Shown here in pieces: positions 34,499 to 45,900 of a DNA stretch of 64,000 nt (the first letter of the stretch is position 1; each line of letters begins with the position of its first letter). The position numbers and the translations under genes are program-made. Source of the stretch: Tomocerus qinae. Taxonomy: Eukaryota > Arthropoda > Collembola > Entomobryomorpha > Tomoceridae. Location: NCBI GenBank assembly GCA_020055645.1, contig CM034546.1, positions 125,943,875 through 126,007,874 on the forward strand, in the 5' to 3' direction. The notes beneath the pieces are model-generated. The model saw nothing but the letters and a program-made list of their open reading frames with translations, searched no databases and was not told where the DNA came from.

Positions 34499-36130
34499 GG
34501 ATGCCCGTCATTTTGGCAAAAGTCAAATTGGCAAATGACCTATGATCAAATTGGCAAAAGGCCTGTGGATAAAATGGCAAAACGCTGTGGATAAATTGGC
34601 AAAAGTAACTTTTATTAGGTCAGCAATACAATTGCATGTCATGTAAAACCAAAAGAGTATAACAAGTAACGAATATAATAGGTAATTCAAATCATAACAA
34701 ATTCATGGCAATAATTTTGATGAATTTAGAAAATGGCAATCGTTTCTTTCCGTAGTTTCTGCTAGTTTTTCGAAGTCTGTTGTTTATTTTGACGTACATA
34801 GCCTTTCTTCGCGCTGGAAAGGTACCATTTAGAATGCGAAGAAGACCGTTTTCGGTTCGTTGTTGTTCTTTAAGCATAATTAAAATAAACCTCCACAAAG
34901 GAGGTTTTTCACAGCCCATTTTAATATGAAAGCGATTATGCCACCCTTCCATTGAGTTTGTGGTCCTTGGAGCATCATTGCGAAGGCGATCTCTTGCATT
35001 CCAGAATTTGGGTGGATACTGTGCTGGTGCCCAGTCTCTCCCTATATAAATATCTTCAAAATACTCGGCCACTTTAGTAAGGCAGGGCTTTAAAGTCCTC
35101 ATTAGTTCAGCAAATCTGCAATGCAATTATTACAAAATTATGTAGAATAACAGGTAAGTAAATACTACTAGTAATAATACACAAAATAAATGTATGCATA
35201 CCTTTTTCTGACGTCGCATACAGGAACGAAGGCCAAAGCGTATAGCTGTTTCACCTGTAGTCTAATTGACTCATTGGTAGAGTACGTAGTCTGAAGTCCA
35301 ACTTCTTGAATTTTCCGTAGCACACTTTGGGCAAGGTGAAACAGGCACCCACGTACATTGGCTTTTGGGAAGGCTTTTGTTAGTGCAGCAATAGGAGCTT
35401 TCTCAAAATCCACGACGATAAACTTAGGTTGATTAGCCGTTTAACAACGTCCTCACTTGGAAGTAAAGGCTGGTATGCCTCGTTTTCACCTAATGTTACT
35501 TCATCATAGATTTCACCAGTGCACTTCAAAGGGTTGTTAATTGCCACTTGTTTGTATCTGCCTTTAATGACATTCGTAGAAAACTTGTCACTGTGAGGTG
35601 TATGACTACTGTGGAAATTTTCGTCTAGCCAACCCTTACGACCACAACTGAAAACACCATCACTCTCAATTACAGATGCTACACATTTGTCTCTTTCAAT
35701 ACAATACCAATATTTTTTCCCTTTAACTGTGTTTCGTAGACTGTATGCATACCCATTTCGGGCTAGTTTGTGGGTTATCTTGTTTAGAGTTTGGGAAACG
35801 TACTTATGTGAAGACTCGGCCATTGTCTGAAGGTAACTGAGAGCTGAACTCAAGTATGAACTCACGATACGACTTTATGCATTTACATTTGACTATTTCC
35901 GATTTCCATAGACTACCAAATAGAATGCTTCGCTACACTACACACTGGATACATAACGACAGTAAAACTAAGAATTATGGTTTTGAATGCTTTTGCCAAT
36001 TTATCCGTACATACTTTTTGCCAAATTCTCCGAACGGTCAAAAACGCCATTTGCCAATTTATCCACAGGGGTTTATTTTTAAGGTTTTTTGGTTTTGCCA
36101 AAATGACTTTTGCCAAATTGACCTACAATC
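34499..36130 (-). mobile_element. Mutator-like (MULE) element with decayed transposase
   Basis: Inverted ends rich in TTTGGCAAAAGTCA (34499 on, and the reverse complement at the right end to 36130) bound a 1.63-kb element. The octamer TAAAATAG flanks both ends (34491-34498, 36131-36138), as expected for the 8-9 bp duplications of MULEs. Subterminal GTGGATAAATTGGCAAAA-type repeats occur on both sides. The transposase inside is on the minus strand and internally deleted, so the element is non-autonomous. It lies between GMC pseudogene 1 and an orphan GMC exon. Confidence 0.87.
34692..35865 (-). pseudogene. MULE transposase remnant with FLYWCH zinc finger
   Basis: Read on the minus strand, the first segment (35865 to about 35420) has a FLYWCH-type zinc finger: GYAYSLRNTVKGKKYWYC, then C and a His pair in HSSHTPHSD. 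The second (from about 35430 to 35168) has the second catalytic Asp block KFIVVDFEKAPIAAL and the FHLAQSVLRKIQ motif. The third (35126-34692) has EYFEDIYIGRD and RTTNSMEGWHNRFH, typical of the MULE C-terminal half. About 150-200 residues, including the first catalytic Asp block, are missing between the first two segments, and the frame shifts there. An intron-like gap or further decay separates the second and third. It is not functional as it stands. Confidence 0.85.
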
Positions 36131-36380
36131 TAAAATAGCGCTATAAATTTTCAAAATGCTGAAATCCATTGAGTCTGTCGAAGGGTATGTAAAAATGTTA
36201 TTTCAAATCATTTTGAACCAGTCAAATGTTTTGGGTACTCGTAACGCCCGTCTGGGGCTATCTCCGCCCCCTCTGGTGGGAATTGATTCATATTGAAACT
36301 AAAGGTCATCCATATTTACCCAAATATACTTGCCAAGTTTTATTTCAAAAGTCCCATTAATTTCTGAGGATAACCGAAAT

Positions 36381-36443
36381 ACATTGATAGGAGAAATGTG
36401 TGCAGAAATGATCATGAAGGACTGGGCCACACATCAGAAGTAA
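36381..36443 (+). pseudogene. Orphan GMC exon 9 remnant
   Basis: The sequence encodes [17 protein letters not shown] and a TAA stop, matching the end of GMC exon 9. The preceding half of the exon and all upstream exons are absent. The 3' flank continues as in copies C and E. It is the counterpart of copy E exon 9 in the duplicated block that carries copy G. Confidence 0.85.
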
Positions 36444-37218
36444 TAACATCTTGGGAATTGGTTTCTAATCTTTTTACTTTTTTCATTCTAAAAAATCCCA
36501 CTTCCACATTTAATTTACATTTCAAGCCTTCTTCCTATTTATCTACTATATCCCTAATCTATATATGTTTAAGTTAACTGACAGTCCTAAATAAATCCAG
36601 ATTTCAGATAAACGATACAAATTCTAATAAAAGATAAAAATCAAGGTTTCATTCTTGAGTCACAAGAATTAACTTCACGTTCACAAATACTACTATAACG
36701 CATATATACATTTATTCAATAGCAGAGATACAAAATACATTATTACAATAATATTTTTTACCAAAAAATACAATTAAATACAATATACACAAAGCAATCA
36801 CTTTATCTTATCTGTTTAGTAATTTGTTTAGTTTTATAACATGCATGAAAGCATCGTATGCAAATAATGCATTAGTAAATCATCAATAGTACGTACATTT
36901 AAAAGTTTATCTTACTAATTCATCATATTAATCCATCTCTTGCTCAGAAAATTAAAGTCAATTTTTTCAAACTATTAATCATAAAAATTCATGCATGAAT
37001 ACATTTACATTCTTTTGTTATATTTTACTTGCGTAGACTTTTAATACTTATTGCTTGAAATATTATTTCGCATTCGCAATTAGATTTCATAGACCATAGG
37101 GAATAGAATATTCATTGAAAATTAATTCATTAATTAATTAAAAGTGCTTAAAAATAATTTAGTAGCAATTTAACCACAAAAATATTTAATTTTATAATTT
37201 TTGTGTGCAAAGCTGAAA
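36444..37218. other. Spacer and 5' block of copy G
   Basis: No gene. It is nearly collinear with 29684-30468 upstream of copy F. It contains the D/F/G shared 5' block (36930-37218) with CTTGCTCAGAAAATTAAAGT and TTCTTTTGTTATATTTTACT. Confidence 0.65.
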
Positions 37219-40100
37219 ATGAGTGGCTTTGAACTAGGTATGGGATTGGCCACGGCACTTCCCTCGTCATTTTTCATAGCACTCACTACATACGTGCCTC
37301 TTTTTATTGCCTCCATTGTCACTTACATGAGACAAATGGATTTTCTATCTTCCGGACTACAGACAACAAGAAACAACGAGATCTACGATTTTATCGTTGG
37401 TAATATTCCTATTATAAATTTAAAAAAGTAAATTAAATTAATAAAGATTAACTATTTTTAAGTTAATCCATAATCACAATGCAATTTTTAGTTGGAGGGG
37501 GTTCTGCAGGGGCAGCCGTTGCGTCCCGACTTTGTGAAAAACACCGGGTATTACTCCTGGAAGCTGGAGGGGACCCAACTCCGTTACACAATATCCCATT
37601 TTTATACTCTATGCTACCAAATCAACCTTTAATAGACTGGGAATACAAAAGTTGCCAAGCCGCCCTTAACTCATCCGGATTAATAGAAGAAAAGGTACTT
37701 TAAATTTAATTTTTATTAATGGAAAATGTTTTTGAAATATTTTTTGAACATCTTGAATAAAGAATAAGAAAGTAATTCAAAGCTTTAATATTTAGTGTCA
37801 GACAGAACCCAGAGGAAAAGGGTTGGGAGGAACGAGTAGCATAAATGGAATGGTTTACATGAGAGGCAGTCCGGAAGATTTCAACAATTGGGCTGCCCAT
37901 ACAGGAGACGATCGATGGGGTTATGCGAATGTTCAAAGAGTATTCCGAAAAATGGAAGATTATGACGGGCAATGGAAGGATAATGGCAAGATTCAATAGT
38001 TATTTTGCTGGACAATTTAATGTACACTTTTTACACTATTTATACTAAATTTATTTAGGTTATCATGGATTTGGAGGTCCCATGAGGATAGAGCGTTTGG
38101 GATACAAACCTTCTCTTGAATATTTTTTGGAGGCTGGTAGGGAACTCGGATTTGATATAATCGATGCAAACGGGTACCAGACACAAGGTAAACTAATAAT
38201 TAATTTTGATTTTGATCCGTGTATTAATTACTTTAAAATAGTGTCAAAATTGTAGAAGTATAGGATTAATGATTGTATCACGAGAGACAATGACAATACT
38301 TAGTTGTAAGATCAGTGGCAATAAAGGCCTTTATATATATACGATATGAAAAACATTATTGATTCAATTTCCGAAAATATTTTTTGAACAAAGGATTCGC
38401 ACCCGTTGAAATGACACAAAAACGGGGCACGAGATTCAGTACTTACAGAGGATACATTGAACCGGCGTTGAAAAGAGAAAATCTAATTATTCATAGATTT
38501 TCTTTGGCCACCAAGGTTTGATTTTCAAAATAATTGTTAAAAATTTAATCCTTACTGTGCTAATTATTTAATTGCCCATCGTCCTTTTTCCATGCAATAA
38601 TAATGATTTTATGACGTAGATACATTTCGATGTCAATCTACGAGCAGTTGGAGTGGAATATCTCCGTCACGGGATTCCAAGATATGCACAAGTGACGAAA
38701 GAAATTGTAGTCAGTGGTGGCACAATAAATTCACCTAAACTGCTCATGCTTTCGGGAATTGGACCCAGACATCATTTAACTCAACACCAGGTTAATCCAA
38801 ATTAAATATTTAAATATAAATTGAATTTTCGATGAATTGGTATATTAACATATTTACTTTTACATGTATTTTCCCACACCTTTGTTTCGTGCATAACTCC
38901 CCAAATTTGGGCTTATAATAAAGATATGCTAAATATAGTTTAATTGATTTATCAACAATTTAGATACCAACGTTGGTTGATCTTCCTGTCGGCCAAAACT
39001 ATCAAAATCATTTAGGTGTGCCTGGAGGACCATTTATTTTTGACAAACCAGTTTCTCACGTCGGATCACGTGATTTGAATTGGGGAGCACTCAGAGATTA
39101 CTTAGAGAATGGAACAGGACCTTTTAGTCTAGGGATCAATGGCATCGGCCTCGCCATGGTATCTTCTTCATTAGCTCCAAAAGATTGGCCGGATCTACTT
39201 ATCACTGTAGTAGTAAATGGTCCTTCGGCAGAAGGAGGACGAGGATTTGATACCTTTCTAGACTATCCTAATAATATCCTTGAAAAGTTTTATGGCAAAG
39301 ATGAAGGGAAAGATGGAGTCATTCCGTTTGTATTTGTGGGTCGTCCGAAAAGTCGGGGGGAGATTCTTCTCCGAGATTCGAATCCACTTTCTCCTCCTCT
39401 CATTAATCCATTTAAAAAATACGGAGACCACGTGGACGATTTGCAAGTACTAATTGAAGGTATCTAATATTTTATTCATTCAGTTAAATTTATCGTCAAA
39501 ATCTTGAAAGTGGGTCCTGGTATGGCGCGATTTTTAAAATGTGCAACCACTGTCTTACTTCAACCAATTATTCTGTTGTCTTTATTTCAGGGCTCAACTT
39601 CACCCTTAGCATCTTTGAAGAAACTGCGACTTATGCCAAATTGGGGGCGAAATTATCTACTCATCATATACCTGGCTGTGAACAATTTGAATTGCGGAGT
39701 TATCCGTACTGGGAATGTTTTGCCAAGTTACTTACTATTGCTACCTACCACCCTTCCTCTACCTGCACAATGGGAAAACCCGGAGATCCGAAAACTGTTG
39801 TGGATTCTAAATTAAGGTTGCTAATAAGATGTTTATGAATATCAATTATATAGAATAGCTTCCTTAATTTATAGACACGATTATAAAATATTAAATTAAT
39901 TACAAAATAAATTTCGAAAAGTTAAAAAAATTCTGTAACTTTTAACTTTTTTTAGAGTGTTGGGCACTGCAGGACTTCGAGTAGCAGACGCATCAATTAT
40001 GCCATTTGTCACAAATGCCAACACAAATGCCCCTTCTATAATGATTGGAGAAATGTGTGCAGAAATGATTCTGCAGGACTGGAGCATATTTAAAAAATGA
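37219..40100 (+). CDS. GMC oxidoreductase copy G
   Basis: A complete GMC oxidoreductase of 620 residues. Exons: 37219-37399, 37492-37694, 37796-37985, 38059-38187, 38394-38515, 38620-38790, 38964-39459, 39591-39816 and 39956-40100 (TGA). The hydrophobic N-terminus, FAD motif ([17 protein letters not shown]), signature 1 ([19 protein letters not shown]) and active-site His ([10 protein letters not shown]) are present. Two departures stand out. Signature 2 reads [17 protein letters not shown], with Gln-to-Lys, and VVDSKLR replaces VVDSQLR at the end of exon 8. Intron 3 uses a GC donor (GCAAGA), the weakest of the three GC introns. Intron 7 contains a half-copy of a small element also present in the neighbouring alpha-glucosidase gene. 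Closest relatives are F and D. Confidence 0.92.
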
Positions 40101-40577
40101 AAATAATAATATTGCAGTTAATTGGTCTTAAAGATGACTAGTTTTTTATGTATATTAGTTAAATAAAATTGGTGAATTAATATAATCAATGGCTGCTAAG
40201 AAGTATTGTTATGCATGCATTAAAATGTATTTATGCACAACTCATTTATTTCTCATTTTTGTACACATTACACATGTAGCAAAAATGATAGTCTACCACA
40301 TTCAATTATTTATCGATAAATTGATCTTATCTCTCCATCAATAGTACAGTACATATTGCTATTTTATTTATTTGTGTTTACGCTGGTAGGAAAGCATCGT
40401 AAATAAAGGTACGATTCAATAGTGCCTGTATTTACAATAAGATACTTCATACTTCCGTTTTTTGTATCATATATATGTATAATATGTTCATATTTCTCTG
40501 TTCTTTTTCAAAGTGACTTTTGCATAGTTAACAGAAATCTTTTGTGAATGCTGAATGTTGATATTAAAAAATTGAAA
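40101..40577. other. Spacer between copy G and pseudogene 2
   Basis: No gene. Paralogous to 33257-33777. Confidence 0.6.
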
Positions 40578-41039
40578 ATGAATACAGTTGAACTTGTACG
40601 GTTACGTATTGAGACTGGGATTAGCCACGGCACTTCCCTTGTCTTTTTTCATGGCTTCTTCTTATTGTCTCCGTTCTTCGTTGTCACTTACATGAGACAA
40701 ATTGATTTTCTATCTTTCGGACAACAACGATATCTATATTTTTATGGTATTTAGTGCATGGAGAGCAAAGAGTCGAGGAGAAGAACTTTTAATCCCCCCA
40801 CCCCTAAATTCCCAGAAAAGAGATTTTTTTTGTCAAAACAGATCCTATCTAAAAGATGTCAAAATGCGTAAACGACTTATTTTTTTAACATATTTTGGTG
40901 TGCCCTCCTCTGGGAAAATTCCTGGATATATACTTACAACGCATTAATATTTTAATTGAAAAATATTTAAAAAGTATTTATTATACATTTAGAGCCTAGA
41001 GTTAATAGTAATAGCACAATTCCTTGTTAAAACTTTAAG

Positions 41040-41252
41040 GGCAGTATGCATAATGATGGGTTAGAGTAACGTAACCCTATACCCCGATTCCAAAATGTGA
41101 CCCCGGTGGACAACCATGGTAAGTTGCCAATAGTTACATTGGTTTTTCAATACAAAAACGTTGATCCTATAGGTTGTACTACGGTCGAGTTTTAGACTAT
41201 TTTGTGACTCCGGGTTAGGAGTAACCTCTGACTCGCCATTATGCATACTGCC
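41040..41252. mobile_element. MITE with GGCAGTATGCATAATG ends, copy 1
   Basis: The 213-bp element has 16-bp inverted ends, GGCAGTATGCATAATG and CATTATGCATACTGCC. It is clearly homologous to 54306-54513 (shared TTTTAGACTATTTTGTGACT and CAAAATGTGACCCCGGTGG). The flanking duplication is not clear. Its right end was itself the target of another insertion. Confidence 0.85.
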
Positions 41253-41470
41253 AAGGTAATTTAAATACCATGGCGACCTAACAAGGTATACTTATAGTTT
41301 TTTTTTAAATTTCTCAGAACCACTAATGGGGATCAAAGGCGAAGGAGCCATAGAGCATTACTCAATGGCATGGGGACGCCTGTACGTTTCCCCCATAAGT
41401 GGTTCTGAGTGAATATCAGTCTCCACTATAAGCATACCTTGTTAGGTAGCCATGGTATTTAAATTACCTT
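41253..41470. mobile_element. Foldback MITE nested in the end of another MITE
   Basis: Inverted ends AAGGTAATTTAAATACCATG and CATGGTATTTAAATTACCTT bound a 218-bp element. The 10-mer GCATACTGCC lies on both sides (41243-41252, 41471-41480), an exact duplication of the host MITE terminus. A 9-10 bp duplication is compatible with Mutator-like elements. No coding sequence. Confidence 0.88.
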
Positions 41471-41864
41471 GCATACTGCCATAATTTAAAGTTTCAACTT
41501 AGGTCTTTACACTTTGAATCTTTAAAGGAACTGCGACGTATACTAAATTGGGTCTTGTAAACAGTTCGAACTGTGAAACAATCCTTACTGTGAATATCTT
41601 GCCAAATTGGTTACGTTTCTTACATTTAACTCTTTCTCTACTTGTACAATGGGAAGACTCGGAAGGCGGAAACCCGAAAACTGTTATGGATTTTTAGCTA
41701 AGGTATTTACTATGTTGTGAATTTCGAATGATTATCTATTTTTTCAGAGGTTTCTCAATTTTCCATGTTTTAGGTGGCGGACGGATTTAAATACCTTTTC
41801 TATAATGAAAGGATAAATGTGTTCTGACATGATTTTGCAGGACTGGGGCACATTTAAAAAATAA

Positions 41865-42972
41865 AAAATATCATGTCAATTAAAGCCAATTAAATTAAAT
41901 TAAAGTTTTCCAAAATCATCGAGAAATTAAAGTAAAAAAATAACATAGGGATAATTCAGTATGCTAATAAATTAAAAATGTTTACAAATATTTTCATAGC
42001 TTTATTTTGCATATCTAAAACTTAGTATATATGTAATTATTGACTTCAGTTTTTACAACCCCAAATTACATGTGTAAACCACCGCATTTACAAAGTTTTG
42101 AAAAGATTACATACATAAATATGTTACAATGCTAAAGACTTTTAATTGCTATTAAAGTTAACATGCAAAGCGTGCTTTGACTTTATCAGAAGATCAAATG
42201 ATTTATTTCATGGATATTTTGGACCTTTGATAATTAGGACTTAATGATCTTTGAACGAAAAGGAGGGAAGAGACGGCCTTGTCATTAAAAAATTTATTGC
42301 ACTTATTTATCATCTATCTCATCAATTTCTTAAGATTTTCTTTAGTCTACTTAAAGAAGGTCGTAAGACATACAATAGACACTTAAGCAAGATGCGCTAA
42401 GATAAAATATAAAAAATATTACTAAAATAAGTTTTATTGCCCCTTAAAGCGAGAATGCAGAACTTGTAGCGTAGCGAAAGTGATTAAACATCCGTTGAAT
42501 ATAATGAACATCTTTACTACCCGTGTGCATCAATAAATACAATGTTACACCACCTATTTACCTACTCTATACACTTAAACATCAAAATTATGCGATAATT
42601 ACAATCATGATGCGATTTTACCAGCAGAATTAAAATTATTGACAAAAACACCAAAATGAATCCTACTTAGAGCACGTACTAAAGATAAACTACTAAAGAA
42701 ACAGTTAATTGAGCATGCCTCACCCTTTTTTTGCATACACTTAAGTTTATTTCTCCCTGATGAGAAAAATACGGAAATAATTGTTAATTTCATTCACCAA
42801 CAACAAAATAATATATTTTATTCGTTATAGTAATCTGGAATCAGTTGCTAATTGACTTGCATCAATGTAGGTTTAAATATGGATAAAAATTCGAAATAAA
42901 TCATACGATAAATAAATTATTTTGGCTAATTATATTTCTATCAAAGTGTTATCAGTGCCCACTCCAATTAAA
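41865..42972. other. Spacer between pseudogene 2 and copy H
   Basis: No gene supported. The last 150 bp share words with the copy E upstream region and presumably include the copy H promoter and leader. Confidence 0.5.
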
Positions 42973-45900
42973 ATGAGTTCATTAACTGCAATGGCAAGCA
43001 TGGGTTTGACCACGCCACTCCCATTGTCGTTTATTATGGCAATGACAACCTACGTACCAATTCTTTTTTTGTCCATTGCCACTTACATGCAGCAAATGGA
43101 TTACCTATCTTCTCAATTACATACACCAACAACCTTTGGCCAAGAAATTTATGATTTTATAGTCGGTAAGTAAGTGCAATTAATTCTCAAAATTTCTAAT
43201 TCTCAATTATCATTATTAGTCGCAATCTGTTGTAATAGCAGAATGAAAAAATTTTAAACAGTTGGAGGAGGGTCAGCTGGATCTGTAGTTGCGTCCCGTC
43301 TTTCCGAAAAGTACCGTGTGTTACTTCTGGAGGCTGGTGGGGACCCAAACCCCTTGTCAAACATCCCATATATGGCCCCAATGATGGCAAACCAATCTGG
43401 CGTAGACTGGCAATACCAAAGCTGCCAAAATGCTCGAACTCCATCTGGAAAAATAGAAAAAAAGGTTAAAATTTGTAATAGTAATTTAATTTTTGTTTTC
43501 TTTTTATTTTGCTTTAAATTAAAATTATTTTTTATTTTGCTTTAAATTAAAATTATTTTTTATTTTGCTTAAAATTAAAACTATTTTTTATTTTGCTTTA
43601 TATCAAATTAAGGTTTTATTTCGCTTTAAATTCAATTTATTTTTTATTGGGCTTTAAGTTAAATTAAATTTTTATTTTGCTTGAAATTAAATTTTTATTT
43701 TTATTTAATTATTATGAAGGTAACATTTGTGTCAATCTGTATGCATGTTGCAATGAGCTATTTTTTCCTGCAGTCTGCAGGTACTGCATATATTTGACAT
43801 TTGATAATAATTGCGGAAATGCTAGGTTGGTATTTGTGTTGGTTTTTTATTATAGGTTTGTAATTAAATAAGCGTCAAGTCATATTATAATGTAACCATT
43901 TAGCTTTAACATTAACCATCCGAAATCACTATAATTTTTATGTTGTGCTATAGTAAGTATGCAAGTCTTTATTCCTTTAGACATTCATTCATTGGGTTTA
44001 CTTCATGCTCGACTGAACTAGCCACATCATATTAGAAATGAATGTGTTTACCATTTCACTCAATGTGGGTAGACAGGCTTTGGTAATTAATTCTCAGCCA
44101 ACTGTGACTAATCGTTTCATTCAAATGCATTCGTGATAAAATAATGGTAATGTCTTTATGGATTACATGAAATTCGTGCATTCAAGAAATATTGTTTATG
44201 GTATTGGATTTTGGTATGGTATTGGAGGAAAATAAAAATGATGAAATATGAAACAAATAATAAAATAATGTATTTATTTTGAAGTGCCATTCTGTACCCA
44301 GAGGAAAAGGGTTGGGAGGGTCGAGCACCACAAATTGGATGATTTACATGAGAGGTAGTCCAGAAGATTTCAACAATTGGGCAGCTCATACTGGAGACAA
44401 TAGATGGGCATACTCAAATGTAGAAAGATTATTCCGAAAACTTGAAGATTACGACGGGAATTTTAAGGATGACAGTATTTTTTTTAATTTTTTAACTTGG
44501 TTAAATTTTGGCATTATTTTTTTTTCTTTTATTTTATTTTTATTTTTTTTCTTTTCTTTTATTTTTATTTTATTTTCTTTAATTTTATTTTATTTTTAAT
44601 ATTCTTTAATTCTCTTTCTGAAAAAATTAGAGCAAGCATTAAAACATCATGGAATTGGAGGTCCTATCCGTATTGAGCCTGCGAGGTACACACCTTCCGA
44701 CAACTACTTTTTAGAAGCTGGGAAAGAACTTGGATTCGACATAATTGATGCCAATGCAAATTATCAAACTGAAGGTGAATTAATTGATTAAAGAAAACTT
44801 TAATTAATTGGGTAAAATATACAAAAGTATTTTAATTGCAGGATTCAGTCCAGTTGAAATGACTCAAAAGAGAGGCACGAGATTCAGCACTTACAGAGGA
44901 TACCTTGAACCAGTGCTGAAAAGAAAAAATCTTGTTATCCACAGATATTCTTTGGCTACTAAGGTAAAAAATCTTCATTCTTAAAAGTAAACTTATTATG
45001 CTGATCTGTTAATTTAAAACAGATTTTTTCATAGATACATTTTGATATACATCTGCGAGCAGTTGGAGTAGAATACCTCCGACATGGAATTCCAAAATAT
45101 GCCCGGGTGACAAAAGAGATTGTGGTCAGTGGAGGGGCAATTAACTCACCTCAATTGCTCATGCTTTCCGGAATCGGACCCAGAGAACACTTAACCCATC
45201 ATCACGTAATGGCTTAGTTTAAATAGATATTTTACACACCTAAAATACCTTTTTAAAAAACTTTTTGATTTGAACTATTCTGTTTCAATAATGTTTAAAT
45301 TTCAATATATTTAATTTCTACTTATTATTATTGATCAAACACATTGTCAAATTTTAGTTAAATCTCAAGTTTTCAAGTCTTTGTCTTAAGGGTGTTTGGT
45401 AGCGGGGTAATTTGAGCTTACACTTTGTGTGTAGTACTTAGGATTAGAGTACAACCCGGATTTATTTACCAAAAAGTTGCGGAAGGTGAATACCTCGGAC
45501 TTGTGGTTCCGAAATATGAACATGTAACACGTTTTGAATTATAGCGTTAGCAGGACAACGTGATTTCCCGCCAACGCTATGATTCAAAACTAGTTAGAAA
45601 ATTCAAATTTTCCTGAGCCACAAATCCGAGATGTTCACCTTCCGCAAATTTTTGGAAATTTTGAAGACTTTTGGTAAATAAATACGGGCTATACTCCAAT
45701 CCTAAGTAATACACACAAAGTGTATGCTCAAGTTACCCCGCTACGAGTTACCCTTAAAAAGAAAAAGCATTAGTACAATATCATTACTAGGAAAATTTGT
45801 ATTTATATAAAATATAATTAATAACAATGATATAATTAACATAAATAATCATTTTTGCAGTCCAAAATAATTTCTTTAATTTATGTACAATTCAGATTCC

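Larger units (their letters stand above)
40578..41864 (+). pseudogene. GMC pseudogene 2
   Basis: Remnants in order are: exon 1 (40578-40750, ATGAATACAGTTGAACTTGT, frameshifted); a short exon 7 piece (about 40759-40787, CAAAGAGTCGAGGAGAAG); exon 8 (about 41500-41702, with the CTTGTACAATGGGAAGA region frameshifted); and exon 9 (about 41770-41864, ending in the GGACTGGGGCACATTTAAA stop region). Exons 2-6 and most of exon 7 are missing. Two nested transposons (41040-41470) sit in the gap. Multiple stops make it non-functional. It shares structure with pseudogene 1. Confidence 0.85.

Noticed and set aside
39504-39815. 103-codon frame across copy G intron 7 and exon 8
   Set aside because: It is in the wrong frame relative to the conserved exon 8 protein and includes part of a repeat.
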